64,000 nucleotides of DNA from Paenibacillus alkaliterrae (GTDB lineage Bacteria > Bacillota > Bacilli > Paenibacillales > Paenibacillaceae). The position numbers and the translations under genes are program-made. Every line of letters begins with the position of its first letter. The stretch's first letter is position 1. The notes under the pieces were generated by a model. The model was not told the DNA's origin and ran no database searches. It saw nothing but the letters and a program-made list of their open reading frames with translations. This document shows positions 36,002 to 43,923 of this stretch, piece after piece. Location of the stretch: assembly GCF_021532375.1 (NCBI RefSeq), contig NZ_JAKGAP010000028.1, positions 26,834 through 90,833 on the forward strand, given 5' to 3'.

Positions 36002-36859
36002 TTGCTAGAAGTGAAAAATCTCTCTGTATATGTACAACATGAGAGAGATGAAGTTCAGGTTGTACAGGATATCAGCTTTCAAGTTCCGAAAGGGAAAGTT
36101 GTAGGGATCGTTGGGGAAAGCGGCAGCGGAAAATCGATGATTTGCACCACGATCATCGGGCTATTCAATCAAAGCCGCAGGGTAGAAGGAGATATTTTCT
36201 ATAAGGGTGAATTGCTTCTCAATAAAAGTAAAAAAGAGATGCGTAATCTGAGGGGAAAAGAGATTGCCCTGATTATGCAGAATCCGATGTCCATGTTTAA
36301 CCCTATGCTGTCGATTGGGGACCATTTTGTTGAGACGCTGCAAGCCCATTCAGATGTAAGTAAGAAAGAAGCGAGGTTGAGGGCGCTTGAACAGGTGGCG
36401 CGTTATCGGCTGCCAGGCGGTCAAGTGCTGAATAAATACCCTCATGAGCTGAGCGGCGGGATGCTGCAGCGGATCATGATTGCCATTGCGGTTAGTCATG
36501 AACCGTCGCTGCTGATCGCGGATGAGCCGACAACCGCTCTGGATACGATGACGCAGCTGCTCATCCTGGATGAGTTGCAGGCTTATCGGCAAAATTCCGG
36601 TGCGAGCATGCTGATTGTATCTCATGATTTAGGGGTCATTGCCAGAGCAGCCGATGAGCTGATCGTCATGAGAGGCGGGAAGATGGTCGAATACGGCCCG
36701 GCCGCCTTGGTCCTTCATAATCCGCTGCATCCATACACACAGGCTTTGCTGGCCGTGAAGGAAACGGGCCGCAGCCTGGATGAGCTTGTGGAGCACTATG
36801 ACGAGCCTGTTGTGGAGCCTTTAGTTGAATGTCAGCCTGGCTATTGGGTTAGGCAGTAA
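36002..36859 (+). CDS. cntD: ABC ATPase, DppD/NikD type (CntD-like)
   Basis: 285 residues. Walker A GESGSGKSM, Q-loop IMQNPMSMFNPM, signature LSGGMLQRIMIAIA, Walker B LLIADEPTTAL, and a C-terminal oligopeptide/nickel ATPase tail (HPYTQALLA). The start is TTG at 36002, giving MLEVKNLSVYVQHERDEVQ; AGAGAGGCGG lies just upstream. It pairs with the CntF-like ATPase. Confidence 0.85.
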   Translation: MLEVKNLSVYVQHERDEVQVVQDISFQVPKGKVVGIVGESGSGKSMICTTIIGLFNQSRRVEGDIFYKGELLLNKSKKEMRNLRGKEIALIMQNPMSMFNPMLSIGDHFVETLQAHSDVSKKEARLRALEQVARYRLPGGQVLNKYPHELSGGMLQRIMIAIAVSHEPSLLIADEPTTALDTMTQLLILDELQAYRQNSGASMLIVSHDLGVIARAADELIVMRGGKMVEYGPAALVLHNPLHPYTQALLAVKETGRSLDELVEHYDEPVVEPLVECQPGYWVRQ

Positions 36860-36875
36860 GATGGAGGGGGAACCA

Positions 36876-37700
36876 ATGATTGAGTTCGTTAACGTGTCGA
36901 AGCAGTTTCGTGAAGGGAAATGGCGGGGACGGAAAAACAACGTACAGGCGGTGCGCAACGTTTCCTTGCAAATCAAGCAAGGAACTTGTTTTGCGCTAGT
37001 AGGGGAAAGCGGTTCGGGCAAAAGCACGCTGGGTAAACTGTTGATCGGTCTCGAAAAGCCGGATCAAGGTCGCGTTTTGTTCCAAGGCTGCAACCTGCAT
37101 GAAGCCGGTCGCGAGGAGCGTCAGCGGCTGCGCAGAGATATGCAAATCGTATTTCAAGACCCGTATAGCGCCGTCAATCCCCGAATGAAGATTAGAGACG
37201 TGATTGCTGAACCGATGCGCGTCCACTTCCAGTATTCCGCCGCAGAAATCAATGAAAAAGTGAAGCAGCTGCTTGAAGCGGTTGGACTAGACGAAAAAGC
37301 TGGCGAGCAGTATTCCCATCAATTCAGCGGCGGACAGCTTCAGCGGATCACCATTGCAAGGGCGATATCGATTGGGCCAAAGGTCATCGTCTTGGATGAG
37401 GTGATTAATAGTTTGGACGTACTCGTACAGATTAGTATATTGAAGCTGTTAAAACGATTACAACAAGAATTAAACTTAACCTATCTTTTTATTTCACATG
37501 ATCTGCATGCGGTAAAATGGTTTGCGGATGAGGTCGCTGTGCTGGATAAGGGAGAAGTTGTAGATTTTGCGCATCACGTGAAGGATTTTGATCAACTGAC
37601 TCATCCTGCCAGTCGAAGATTAATAGAAGCTCAGCTTCCTATTGTAACTCAGCAGGCTAAGGAGGAGTACCCGGTAAAGAAAGGATTGTATGTATCATAA
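36876..37700 (+). CDS. cntF: ABC ATPase, DppF/NikE type (CntF-like)
   Basis: 274 residues. Walker A GESGSGKST, Q-loop FQDPYSAVNPRMK, signature FSGGQLQRITIARA, Walker B VIVLDEVINSLDV. The Walker B motif reads DEVIN instead of the usual DEPTS, keeping the catalytic Glu. The start ATG 36876 (MIEFVNVSKQFREGKW) has GGAGGGGG 6 bases upstream. Second nucleotide-binding subunit of the importer. Confidence 0.85.
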   Translation: MIEFVNVSKQFREGKWRGRKNNVQAVRNVSLQIKQGTCFALVGESGSGKSTLGKLLIGLEKPDQGRVLFQGCNLHEAGREERQRLRRDMQIVFQDPYSAVNPRMKIRDVIAEPMRVHFQYSAAEINEKVKQLLEAVGLDEKAGEQYSHQFSGGQLQRITIARAISIGPKVIVLDEVINSLDVLVQISILKLLKRLQQELNLTYLFISHDLHAVKWFADEVAVLDKGEVVDFAHHVKDFDQLTHPASRRLIEAQLPIVTQQAKEEYPVKKGLYVS

Positions 37701-37723
37701 AAACAGGTCCACTCTCTAAAGAA

Positions 37724-38896
37724 ATGCTTCAAATGTATGCACTGGCGCTTCTTTTCTTTACAGCAAATGCTGTCCTGACCGTCATTTTCCCTTTACAGGC
37801 AGCGGAGCATGGCTTTAGGGAAGGTGAAATCGGCATCATGATGGGACTGTACATGTTTGTTTGTATGGTGCTGCGGCCCTGGGCAGGTCAAATGGTTGCC
37901 AAGTATGGTGTGTTGACGATCATGAAATGGTTATTAATAGGTCATGCGCTAGCCTTGCTGTTATATGTTTGGCTAGGCGTGGAGAGCTTGTATATCGTCC
38001 GTGCACTTCAAGGTGTCGTGACGGCTTTCTTTTCGATGTCTATGCAAATTGGCGTGGCCGCTATTTTGCGAGATGAAGATCGAGGACAAGGCATGTCCAT
38101 GTATTCTTTATCTACTGTGCTGCCAGGCTTATATGGACCTGCCATAGCTCTCTTGCTTTGGACTCAATATGATCATTTTTATATTTTAGTTTTAGTGGGC
38201 GCCTTGGCAGTGCTTCCCCTTTTATTTGTGTACGGTGCCCCATTGCCTGCATCAAAAGAGGATAAAGGCAGCTTTACTTTTCGAGAGATGCTTGCCGCGT
38301 TCAAGGATGCCTGTCGAGATAGAGGTTTAGTGGTGTCTGCCTTTGTCATGCTCATCGGTGCAACGGTCTTTGGAGCCATTTCAACCTTCTTGCCCTTGTA
38401 TATGGTGACAACAGGCTATGGCAATGCAGCACTGTATTTATTTTTACAGGCTATTGTCGTGGTGGTGAGCCGGTTTTTGCTTCGGAAATCGATCCCTTCT
38501 GATGGCCAATGGCATCCGGGTTTTATGTCGATGGTACTCGTAAGCTCAGTCATTGGAACAAGCTTGCTGACACTCATGCCGCAAATCGGTCACTTTATTT
38601 ATGTATCAGCAATATTTAATGGTTTGGCTGCAGCGATGCTGTATCCAACGATCGTCACGTATATGTCCTTTGCCATTCCAAAAGAAACGAAGCATATTTT
38701 ACTCGGTGTTTTTCTTGCTTCTTATGATTTAGGCTTTGCCTCTGGCGGCTTTGTTATGGGATTCGTTATACAGAGCAGTTCTTTTTCGTCCATGTTTTTT
38801 GCTTGTTCAATTATTGGTTTGGCTGCCACTATGTTCGTTTGGGGAAAACGGAAGGAAACGGTAATCATTGTAAAGGACAGAGGTGCCGTTTCTTAA
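37724..38896 (+). CDS. MFS transporter, CntE-like paralogue
   Basis: 390 residues with about 12 helices. It is clearly paralogous to the next gene: FFTANAVLTVIFPL, RPWAGQM, ALQGVVTAFFSMSMQIG, GATVFGAISTFLPLY, LRKSIPSDGQWHPGF, YPTIVTYMSFAIPKE all have counterparts there. The ATG at 37724 has only a weak ribosome binding site, and no better start was found. It probably exports an opine metallophore or a precursor. Two exporter-like genes in one operon is unusual. Confidence 0.75.
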   Translation: MLQMYALALLFFTANAVLTVIFPLQAAEHGFREGEIGIMMGLYMFVCMVLRPWAGQMVAKYGVLTIMKWLLIGHALALLLYVWLGVESLYIVRALQGVVTAFFSMSMQIGVAAILRDEDRGQGMSMYSLSTVLPGLYGPAIALLLWTQYDHFYILVLVGALAVLPLLFVYGAPLPASKEDKGSFTFREMLAAFKDACRDRGLVVSAFVMLIGATVFGAISTFLPLYMVTTGYGNAALYLFLQAIVVVVSRFLLRKSIPSDGQWHPGFMSMVLVSSVIGTSLLTLMPQIGHFIYVSAIFNGLAAAMLYPTIVTYMSFAIPKETKHILLGVFLASYDLGFASGGFVMGFVIQSSSFSSMFFACSIIGLAATMFVWGKRKETVIIVKDRGAVS

Positions 38897-38912
38897 AGAA
38901 AGGGGAGAAGGT

Positions 38913-40124
38913 GTGAGAGGAGCATTGTCTTGGCCATTTTTACGTTTGTATCTATTGGTTCTTCTATATTTTAGTGCCAACTCTATACTGAATGTCATAA
39001 TCCCATTACGCGGAGAATCATTAGGTGCCAGTAATACAATGATTGGGATCATCATGGGGGCCTATTTATTTACCACGATGTTCTTTCGGCCTTGGGCAGG
39101 TCAAATGATTCAAAAGCATGGGCCTATAAAAGTATTACGAATTATTCTAATTATAAATGGCTTTGCTTTAATACTCTATACGTTTACTGGATTAGAAGGG
39201 TATTTGTTCGCCCGTATACTGCAGGGTGTATCGACAGCGTTCTTTTCAATGGCACTGCAGATAGGCATTATTGATGCTCTGCCAGAGGAGGATCGCTCAC
39301 AGGGCATTTCACTTTATTCGTTATTTTCCTATGTTCCGGGAATCCTTGGTCCATTACTAGCGTTAGGGATATGGCAAACCGGGGATATGAATTACTTTAC
39401 AGTGGTGATGATAGTAATCGCTATCTCTACAGGTCTATTCGGTTATAGTGCTAAAATGGACAAAAACACTGATCAACCTATTGCGAGCCATACTGAACAG
39501 AGAGTCAATATGTTTACATCATTTAATCAATTAGTGAAAAATCCGTTTTTGTTTAAATGCAGTGTATTGATGTTGACATCTTCCATTATCTTTGGGGCCA
39601 TTACAACCTTTATACCCTTATATGCTTTGCAATTAAAAAGCGGTAACGCCGGAATTTATCTCATGCTTCAGGCGGGTACTGTTGTCTTTGCGCGGTTTAC
39701 TTTAAGAAAAAAAATTCCTTCAGACGGCAAATGGCATTCTTCTTTTATCATGGGGACGATGCTTGTATTAGCAATCTCGGCGCAATGTGTAAGCTATTCT
39801 ATAACGGGTGGGCCTATCTTTTTCTATCTTGGCGCTATTTTGATGGGGATAGCGCAAGCACTTATATATCCAACGTTAACCACCTACTTGACCTTTGTTT
39901 TACCGCAGGTGAATCGTAATGTGCTGCTTGGTTTATTCATTGCGATGGCTGACTTGGGGGTTTCACTGGGCGGAGTCATTATGGGACCTTTAGCTGACCT
40001 TTTTTCATACTCATCCGTATATATGATTTGCGCTATCTTAGCTGTGACAATGGTCATTTTTTCCTATGACCGACGAAAAATATTTGTTGAGGCAACTACT
40101 AGAGCCTGTTCAAAAAGCTCTTAA
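38913..40124 (+). CDS. cntE: MFS metallophore exporter (CntE-like)
   Basis: 403 residues with about 12 helices. N-terminus VRGALSWPFLRLYLLVLLYF, then NVIIPLRGESLGASNTMIG, IMGAYLFTTMFFRPWAGQM, GPIKVLRIILIINGFALI, LPEEDRSQGISLYSLFS closely follow what I remember of S. aureus CntE, the staphylopine exporter. The start GTG 38913 is chosen because AAAGGGGAG lies upstream and because CntE begins at the equivalent residue. The gene is visibly AT-richer than the sugar operons before 31300. Confidence 0.8.
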   Translation: MRGALSWPFLRLYLLVLLYFSANSILNVIIPLRGESLGASNTMIGIIMGAYLFTTMFFRPWAGQMIQKHGPIKVLRIILIINGFALILYTFTGLEGYLFARILQGVSTAFFSMALQIGIIDALPEEDRSQGISLYSLFSYVPGILGPLLALGIWQTGDMNYFTVVMIVIAISTGLFGYSAKMDKNTDQPIASHTEQRVNMFTSFNQLVKNPFLFKCSVLMLTSSIIFGAITTFIPLYALQLKSGNAGIYLMLQAGTVVFARFTLRKKIPSDGKWHSSFIMGTMLVLAISAQCVSYSITGGPIFFYLGAILMGIAQALIYPTLTTYLTFVLPQVNRNVLLGLFIAMADLGVSLGGVIMGPLADLFSYSSVYMICAILAVTMVIFSYDRRKIFVEATTRACSKSS

Positions 40125-40500
40125 AATCGCATAAAAAACAAAAATGCACCGGGGCGAAAATGGTAAAATGGAAGTACTCCTACCATCAATTTAACCATTC
40201 GCGAGGTGCATTTCCATGGAATTGCAGCTTGAGCTGCTACCCTATCACTATAATAACACACTCGGATTTGATGCGGAACTGATCGATTATATCGATCATG
40301 TCGATGACTCCATTGTGTTTGAGAAGATCGCTCCGCTCAGCAGTCTAAGCACCTTCCGAACTAAGGTCAGCGCTGAAGCTGAGAGGCATCGACGTCGGGT
40401 ACATGAGGGCACCGCAGCTGGATTTGACCGAGGCAGAGGTAAGTGAGCTGGAGCGGAAATTAAAGGAGCTGCCGGCCGTTAACTAGAATGATTTAAAGAA
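40104..40500 (+). mobile_element. Insertion sequence relic (IS1182/IS5-like, middle deleted)
   Basis: A terminal-repeat-like GAGCCTGTTCAAAAAGCTCT near 40104 precedes a frame at 40216 encoding MELQLELLPYHYNNTLGFDA and ELIDYIDHVDDSIVFEKIAPL, a transposase-type N-terminus. After about 55 residues the reading switches frame to YMRAPQLDLTEAEVSELERK and a stop at about 40485. The catalytic middle is absent. The family is uncertain. Confidence 0.4.
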
Positions 40501-40503
40501 CAA

Positions 40504-40556
40504 GAAGAAGCCGTACTAATGAGCAGCGTAAAGCTGCTCATTAGTACGGCTTCTTC
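40504..40556. terminator. 24-base perfect hairpin
   Basis: GAAGAAGCCGTACTAATGAGCAGC pairs perfectly with its complement around a 5-base loop (GTAAA). There is no long T run on either side. It could be a bidirectional terminator or a terminal structure of the IS relic. Confidence 0.6.
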
Positions 40557-40675
40557 AGGCATTTGGCGGTACCCCAACACCGAAAAACCGTGTTGAATTT
40601 AAAAAAAGAACATAAAAATGAATGGTTGTAAATATTCATCCTATAAGGATTCGTCAGTAAAGGACTGAGAAAATA

Positions 40676-42280
40676 ATGAGAATATTTACGGCATTGAATG
40701 GAGATACACTCCGTATCATCGCGAAAAAATTTCGGGTCGAACTAGAGCAGCTTATGTTCCTCAATCCGCACATTTCCGGGACCGATCTAAATATCGGCGG
40801 AAATAAAGTGAAAGTTCCCTTTTGGGCAGTACAAAACAGAAATCTCACCGGTATCCCTTCTTGTACTCCTCAGGTCCCGGGGAAATTGCAGAATGAATTT
40901 ATTCCGCTAGTTTCGATAGATCAAATGGTTGGAACCGATTATGACGTGCTCGTCGTTGGAACAGGGGCAGGCGGCGGGGCGGCAATCTGGAGGTTATGTG
41001 AACAACTGAAGAACACCGGCAAAAAGATCGGCGTTGTGGAAGCAGGGCCGATATTGTTGCAAACCCATGCGGGCAACCTTCGTACTTTTACGGGTGAGTA
41101 TTTTTTAAATCCAAAAATTTCAAGGCCTATTGGCCATTTTCTTCCTGACTTGCCAGGTGCGAGAGAAGTGATTGGTCTTGGAGGCATGAATTTGTTCTGG
41201 GGCCTGGCAAGCCCTCGCATGTCCGTTTCCGAATGGTTCGATTATCCTATAGATCGAAAAGAATTAGAGTTATATTATAATATCGCCGAACAGGAAATGA
41301 TCGTTACTAAGACGAAGTATCCGCTGTCCGATGCCTTCCTTACCCGTCTATGGGAGGGTGGTTTTCCCGAAGCCACCGTCACTCCGCGGGCAGTAAATCT
41401 GGAACCGGCCAAATATGGCCCAGTCGTATATTTCAGCTCCATTTCGTTTTTAGCCTCAGCCTTCATGCAGCGGCCGTTCGATTTGGCGATCAACGCCAGA
41501 GCCGTACAAATACTCACCGATCAAGGAAAAGTCACCGGGATTAAAGTAATGACGCCTGAGAAGAAAGCTTATGAATTAAAAGCAAAAAACGTAATCATTT
41601 CAGCAAACGCTTTTCAAACCCCGCGCCTCTTACTTTCCTCCGGGATAAGAGGAAGAGCGATCGGTCATTTTTTAACCAATCATTCTTTTTTGAGATCCAG
41701 TTTCCAAGTCAATCAACCACTGCGTGATACAGGAAATAGTTTGCAAACGATTCATCTTCTGATACCGCAAACGGAAAATCGTCTCGATCAAATCCAGTTT
41801 GACATCTCCGAACGATATAAAACTCTGGATCAAATTGCACAATATCATGTTGAAACTTACGCTTTTGGCAAGGTGGAGTCCCGTTATGAAAACAGGCTTT
41901 TCCTGGATCCTGACAGAAGGGATCATTACGGAGTGCCGGAGATTCAAGTTCATTTTTCTTTCAGCGAAAAAGATAAGTCTGTCATTGCCCAATTGGCGGA
42001 TCGAATAAATAAAGCTGCTGCTGTCTTAGGATCAAGCAAGCAGCCTGAAATCTGTGCACCACTTCCCGGAAGCGACTATCATGTAATGGGAACGTGCCGC
42101 ATGGGCGATGATCCGTCTACCTCGTCAACAAACCGATACGGTCAAATTCACGGAATGTCCGGCCTCTATATCGCTGACAACAGCGTATTACCTAACACAG
42201 GAGCTGCCAATCCAACATTGACTACAGTTGCACTGGCGATTCGTACGGCGGATTATGTTGCCCGGCAATTGGATGTTTGA
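40676..42280 (+). CDS. LysM-like domain fused to a GMC-type FAD oxidoreductase
   Basis: 534 residues. Residues 1-48 form a LysM-like module (GDTLRIIAKKFRVELEQLMF, LNPHI, GGNKVKVPFW). After a linker comes a GMC oxidoreductase: FAD-binding GTGAGGG (95-101), VVEAGP, IGLGGMNLFWGLASPRM, ISANAFQTPRLLLSSG. The catalytic C-terminal region contains GSDYHVMGTCRMG (active-site His) and IADNSVLPNTGAANPTLTTVA (Asn and the second FAD contact). No signal peptide or Cys pair is seen. LysM modules bind peptidoglycan or serve spore-coat assembly, so a spore- or wall-associated alcohol/sugar oxidase is inferred. The start has a weak ribosome binding site (GGACTGAG). A terminator follows. Confidence 0.82.
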   Translation: MRIFTALNGDTLRIIAKKFRVELEQLMFLNPHISGTDLNIGGNKVKVPFWAVQNRNLTGIPSCTPQVPGKLQNEFIPLVSIDQMVGTDYDVLVVGTGAGGGAAIWRLCEQLKNTGKKIGVVEAGPILLQTHAGNLRTFTGEYFLNPKISRPIGHFLPDLPGAREVIGLGGMNLFWGLASPRMSVSEWFDYPIDRKELELYYNIAEQEMIVTKTKYPLSDAFLTRLWEGGFPEATVTPRAVNLEPAKYGPVVYFSSISFLASAFMQRPFDLAINARAVQILTDQGKVTGIKVMTPEKKAYELKAKNVIISANAFQTPRLLLSSGIRGRAIGHFLTNHSFLRSSFQVNQPLRDTGNSLQTIHLLIPQTENRLDQIQFDISERYKTLDQIAQYHVETYAFGKVESRYENRLFLDPDRRDHYGVPEIQVHFSFSEKDKSVIAQLADRINKAAAVLGSSKQPEICAPLPGSDYHVMGTCRMGDDPSTSSTNRYGQIHGMSGLYIADNSVLPNTGAANPTLTTVALAIRTADYVARQLDV

Positions 42281-42301
42281 AATGTTCAGTAGAAATTGAT
42301 G

Positions 42302-42331
42302 CCGTCCTCTAATGAGGGACGACCTTTTTAA
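42302..42331 (+). terminator. Rho-independent terminator
   Basis: Stem GTCCTC / GAGGGAC with a 4-base loop, followed a few bases later by TTTTT. Confidence 0.6.
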
Positions 42332-42362
42332 AATTATGGGTGAAGGCAAGGAATGATATATA

Positions 42363-43340
42363 CCTCTTTTTACCATGGAATCTACTAATTGGTTTGTAGT
42401 AGAGTAGGACAGGTAGGAGGCGATATAAACGATGGAAAAATTTTTCAAGAGATTACTTGCAACCTGTATAGCCGGTATACTGTTGATGCCAACAGGATTG
42501 TATGCCGCGGGCGCGCCCGGCACAACGATTTATGTGGACGGTTCGCCGGTTAAGACATCCACGATGATGCAAAATGACCGTCAGATGGTGCCGGCCGCGT
42601 TTTTCAGAAGCATGAAGGCAAGCGTGAGCTGGAGTGAGAAATACCGCTCGGCCGTTATTAGCAGAAGCAGCATGACGATCGGCTTTCCATCCGGCGCAAG
42701 CTTTGCGGATTACGGGCTGCGGCAATCGGAGCAATGGCGGCGGGATGAGCTGCCGACAACGACGATTAATGACAGCGGCAGGATCTATGTCCCGCTTGCC
42801 TATACGGCTAGAAAGCTTGGGTTAAACGTTCATTACGATGCACGTTCAAAGAGAACCTCGATCAGCTCGACCGGCCAGAACGGAATACATAGTCTAAGTG
42901 CTGCAGGGTCCACCGCCGGTTTGGGGCCGGTTTCGCAGGAGGATCTGAAATGGCTGTACCAGGTCACCGAAGCGGAAGCAGGCGGTGAAAGCTACAAGGG
43001 AAAAACGGCGGTAGCCGCTTCCATTCTTAACCGGGTAAAAAGCCCGGAGTGGCCGAAGACGATTCAAGAGACGATCTTTCAGGTGACTCATTATAATGGC
43101 AAGTCCTACTATCAGTACTCGCCGGTGCTCGATAAGCGAATCTATGAGGTTATGCCAAGCGAGGAAACGAAAAAAGCGGTGCAAGCCGCCTTGAACGGGG
43201 AAGATCCGAGCGAGGGTGCCATTGTGTTCTACAATCCTGATAAAACGGACAACCAGTGGGTGCGCAGCAAAGAAGTTACCGTCATTATCGGCAACCATGT
43301 TTTTGCCAAATAATTAAAACAGACTACATCGTATTGGGCA
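42363..43340 (+). repeat. Duplicated block, copy A (promoter + SleB-like gene)
   Basis: From CCTCTTTTTACC at 42363 through the SleB-like gene to about base 43340 the sequence is nearly identical to 46717-47480. Just beyond it, 43351-43580 matches part of hutH. The shared upstream region holds an inverted repeat TCTACTA/TAGTAGA. Confidence 0.85.
42432..43313 (+). CDS. SleB-like cell-wall hydrolase with copper-amine-oxidase-type N-domain
   Basis: 293 residues. Signal peptide (LLATCIAGILLMPTGLYAAG), then a Cu-amine-oxidase-N-like domain (about 30-130: TIYVDGSPVKTSTMMQNDRQ, IYVPLAYTARKLGLNV). The C-terminal Hydrolase_2 (SleB catalytic) domain follows: LYQVTEAEAGGESYKGKTAV with the conserved acidic residue, AASILNRVKSPEWP, TIFQVTHYNGKSYYQYSPV, GAIVFYNPDKTDNQWV. 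A lytic transglycosylase acting on spore cortex or cell wall is predicted. ATG at 42432 has AGGTAGGAGG upstream. It is the intact member of a duplicated pair. Confidence 0.85.
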   Translation: MEKFFKRLLATCIAGILLMPTGLYAAGAPGTTIYVDGSPVKTSTMMQNDRQMVPAAFFRSMKASVSWSEKYRSAVISRSSMTIGFPSGASFADYGLRQSEQWRRDELPTTTINDSGRIYVPLAYTARKLGLNVHYDARSKRTSISSTGQNGIHSLSAAGSTAGLGPVSQEDLKWLYQVTEAEAGGESYKGKTAVAASILNRVKSPEWPKTIQETIFQVTHYNGKSYYQYSPVLDKRIYEVMPSEETKKAVQAALNGEDPSEGAIVFYNPDKTDNQWVRSKEVTVIIGNHVFAK

Positions 43341-43350
43341 TATCGGTCGA

Positions 43351-43580
43351 GGAAGCCCCGTTAGAGCGATGATGCTGCTGCGCGTGAACGCCTTAGCGCT
43401 CTGGGCGTTGTTCAGCTTCTTGCCGATATGCTGAATGCGGGAGTCACGCCGGTCATTCCGGAGCAAGGCTCGCTTGGCGCATCTGGCTCTCGTGCTCGTC
43501 GGTGAAGGAGAAGCCCTTTATCACGGTGAACGTCTGCCTGAGGCGAAGCGATGGCGAGAGCCGGCTTGCAGCCTATCGCA
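43351..43580 (+). pseudogene. hutH fragment (duplicated, internally deleted)
   Basis: GTTAGAGCGAT, GATGCTGCTGCGCGTGAACG, GTTGTTCAGCTTCTTGCCG and CTCTCGTGCTCGTCGG follow the sequence of the intact hutH at about 48148-48415. One deletion of about 20 bases lies near 43402. A second of 26 bases, between CGCA repeats, removes the codons following the active-site Ala-Ser-Gly region (near 43480). It keeps only about a sixth of the gene, with neither start nor stop. From 43581 to 43667 a further unidentified coding scrap may exist. Confidence 0.8.
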
Positions 43581-43667
43581 AGGTGATGAAATTCGATGTT
43601 CAGAGAATCGATGAACAACTGCACCGGATGGTTCATGAGAGGGATCATTCCTTTCTCCCGAAAAGTG

Positions 43668-43709
43668 AAAAGGCCCATATTACACATCTAGTGTAATATG
43701 GGCCTTTTT
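43668..43709. terminator. Strong bidirectional terminator
   Basis: AAAAGGCCCATATTACAC pairs with GTGTAATATGGGCCTTTT around ATCTA, with A4 and T5 on the two sides. The stretch 43710-43923 after it has no recognisable gene. Confidence 0.9.
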
Positions 43710-43923
43710 ATTTGTACAATACGGTTTTTTTGCTGCGGGATTTCGCCAATTACGGTATCGTTATACCGGTACCGGTCCTGACCGCTTACAAAGTTCGTCT
43801 TGATCCGGCTAATATCGTCGGTCCATTCCTCCATCAGGAATGGATAAATTCACGTTCGAAGGTCCGGGTGAATATTTCGATTGCCCCGGTTCTTCGAAAA
43901 AATGATGATAGTACTTAAGAGCA

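Noticed and set aside
43502..43696. 64-codon open frame after the SleB-like gene
   Set aside because: Its first part is out-of-frame hutH relic sequence and its end runs through the terminator stem.
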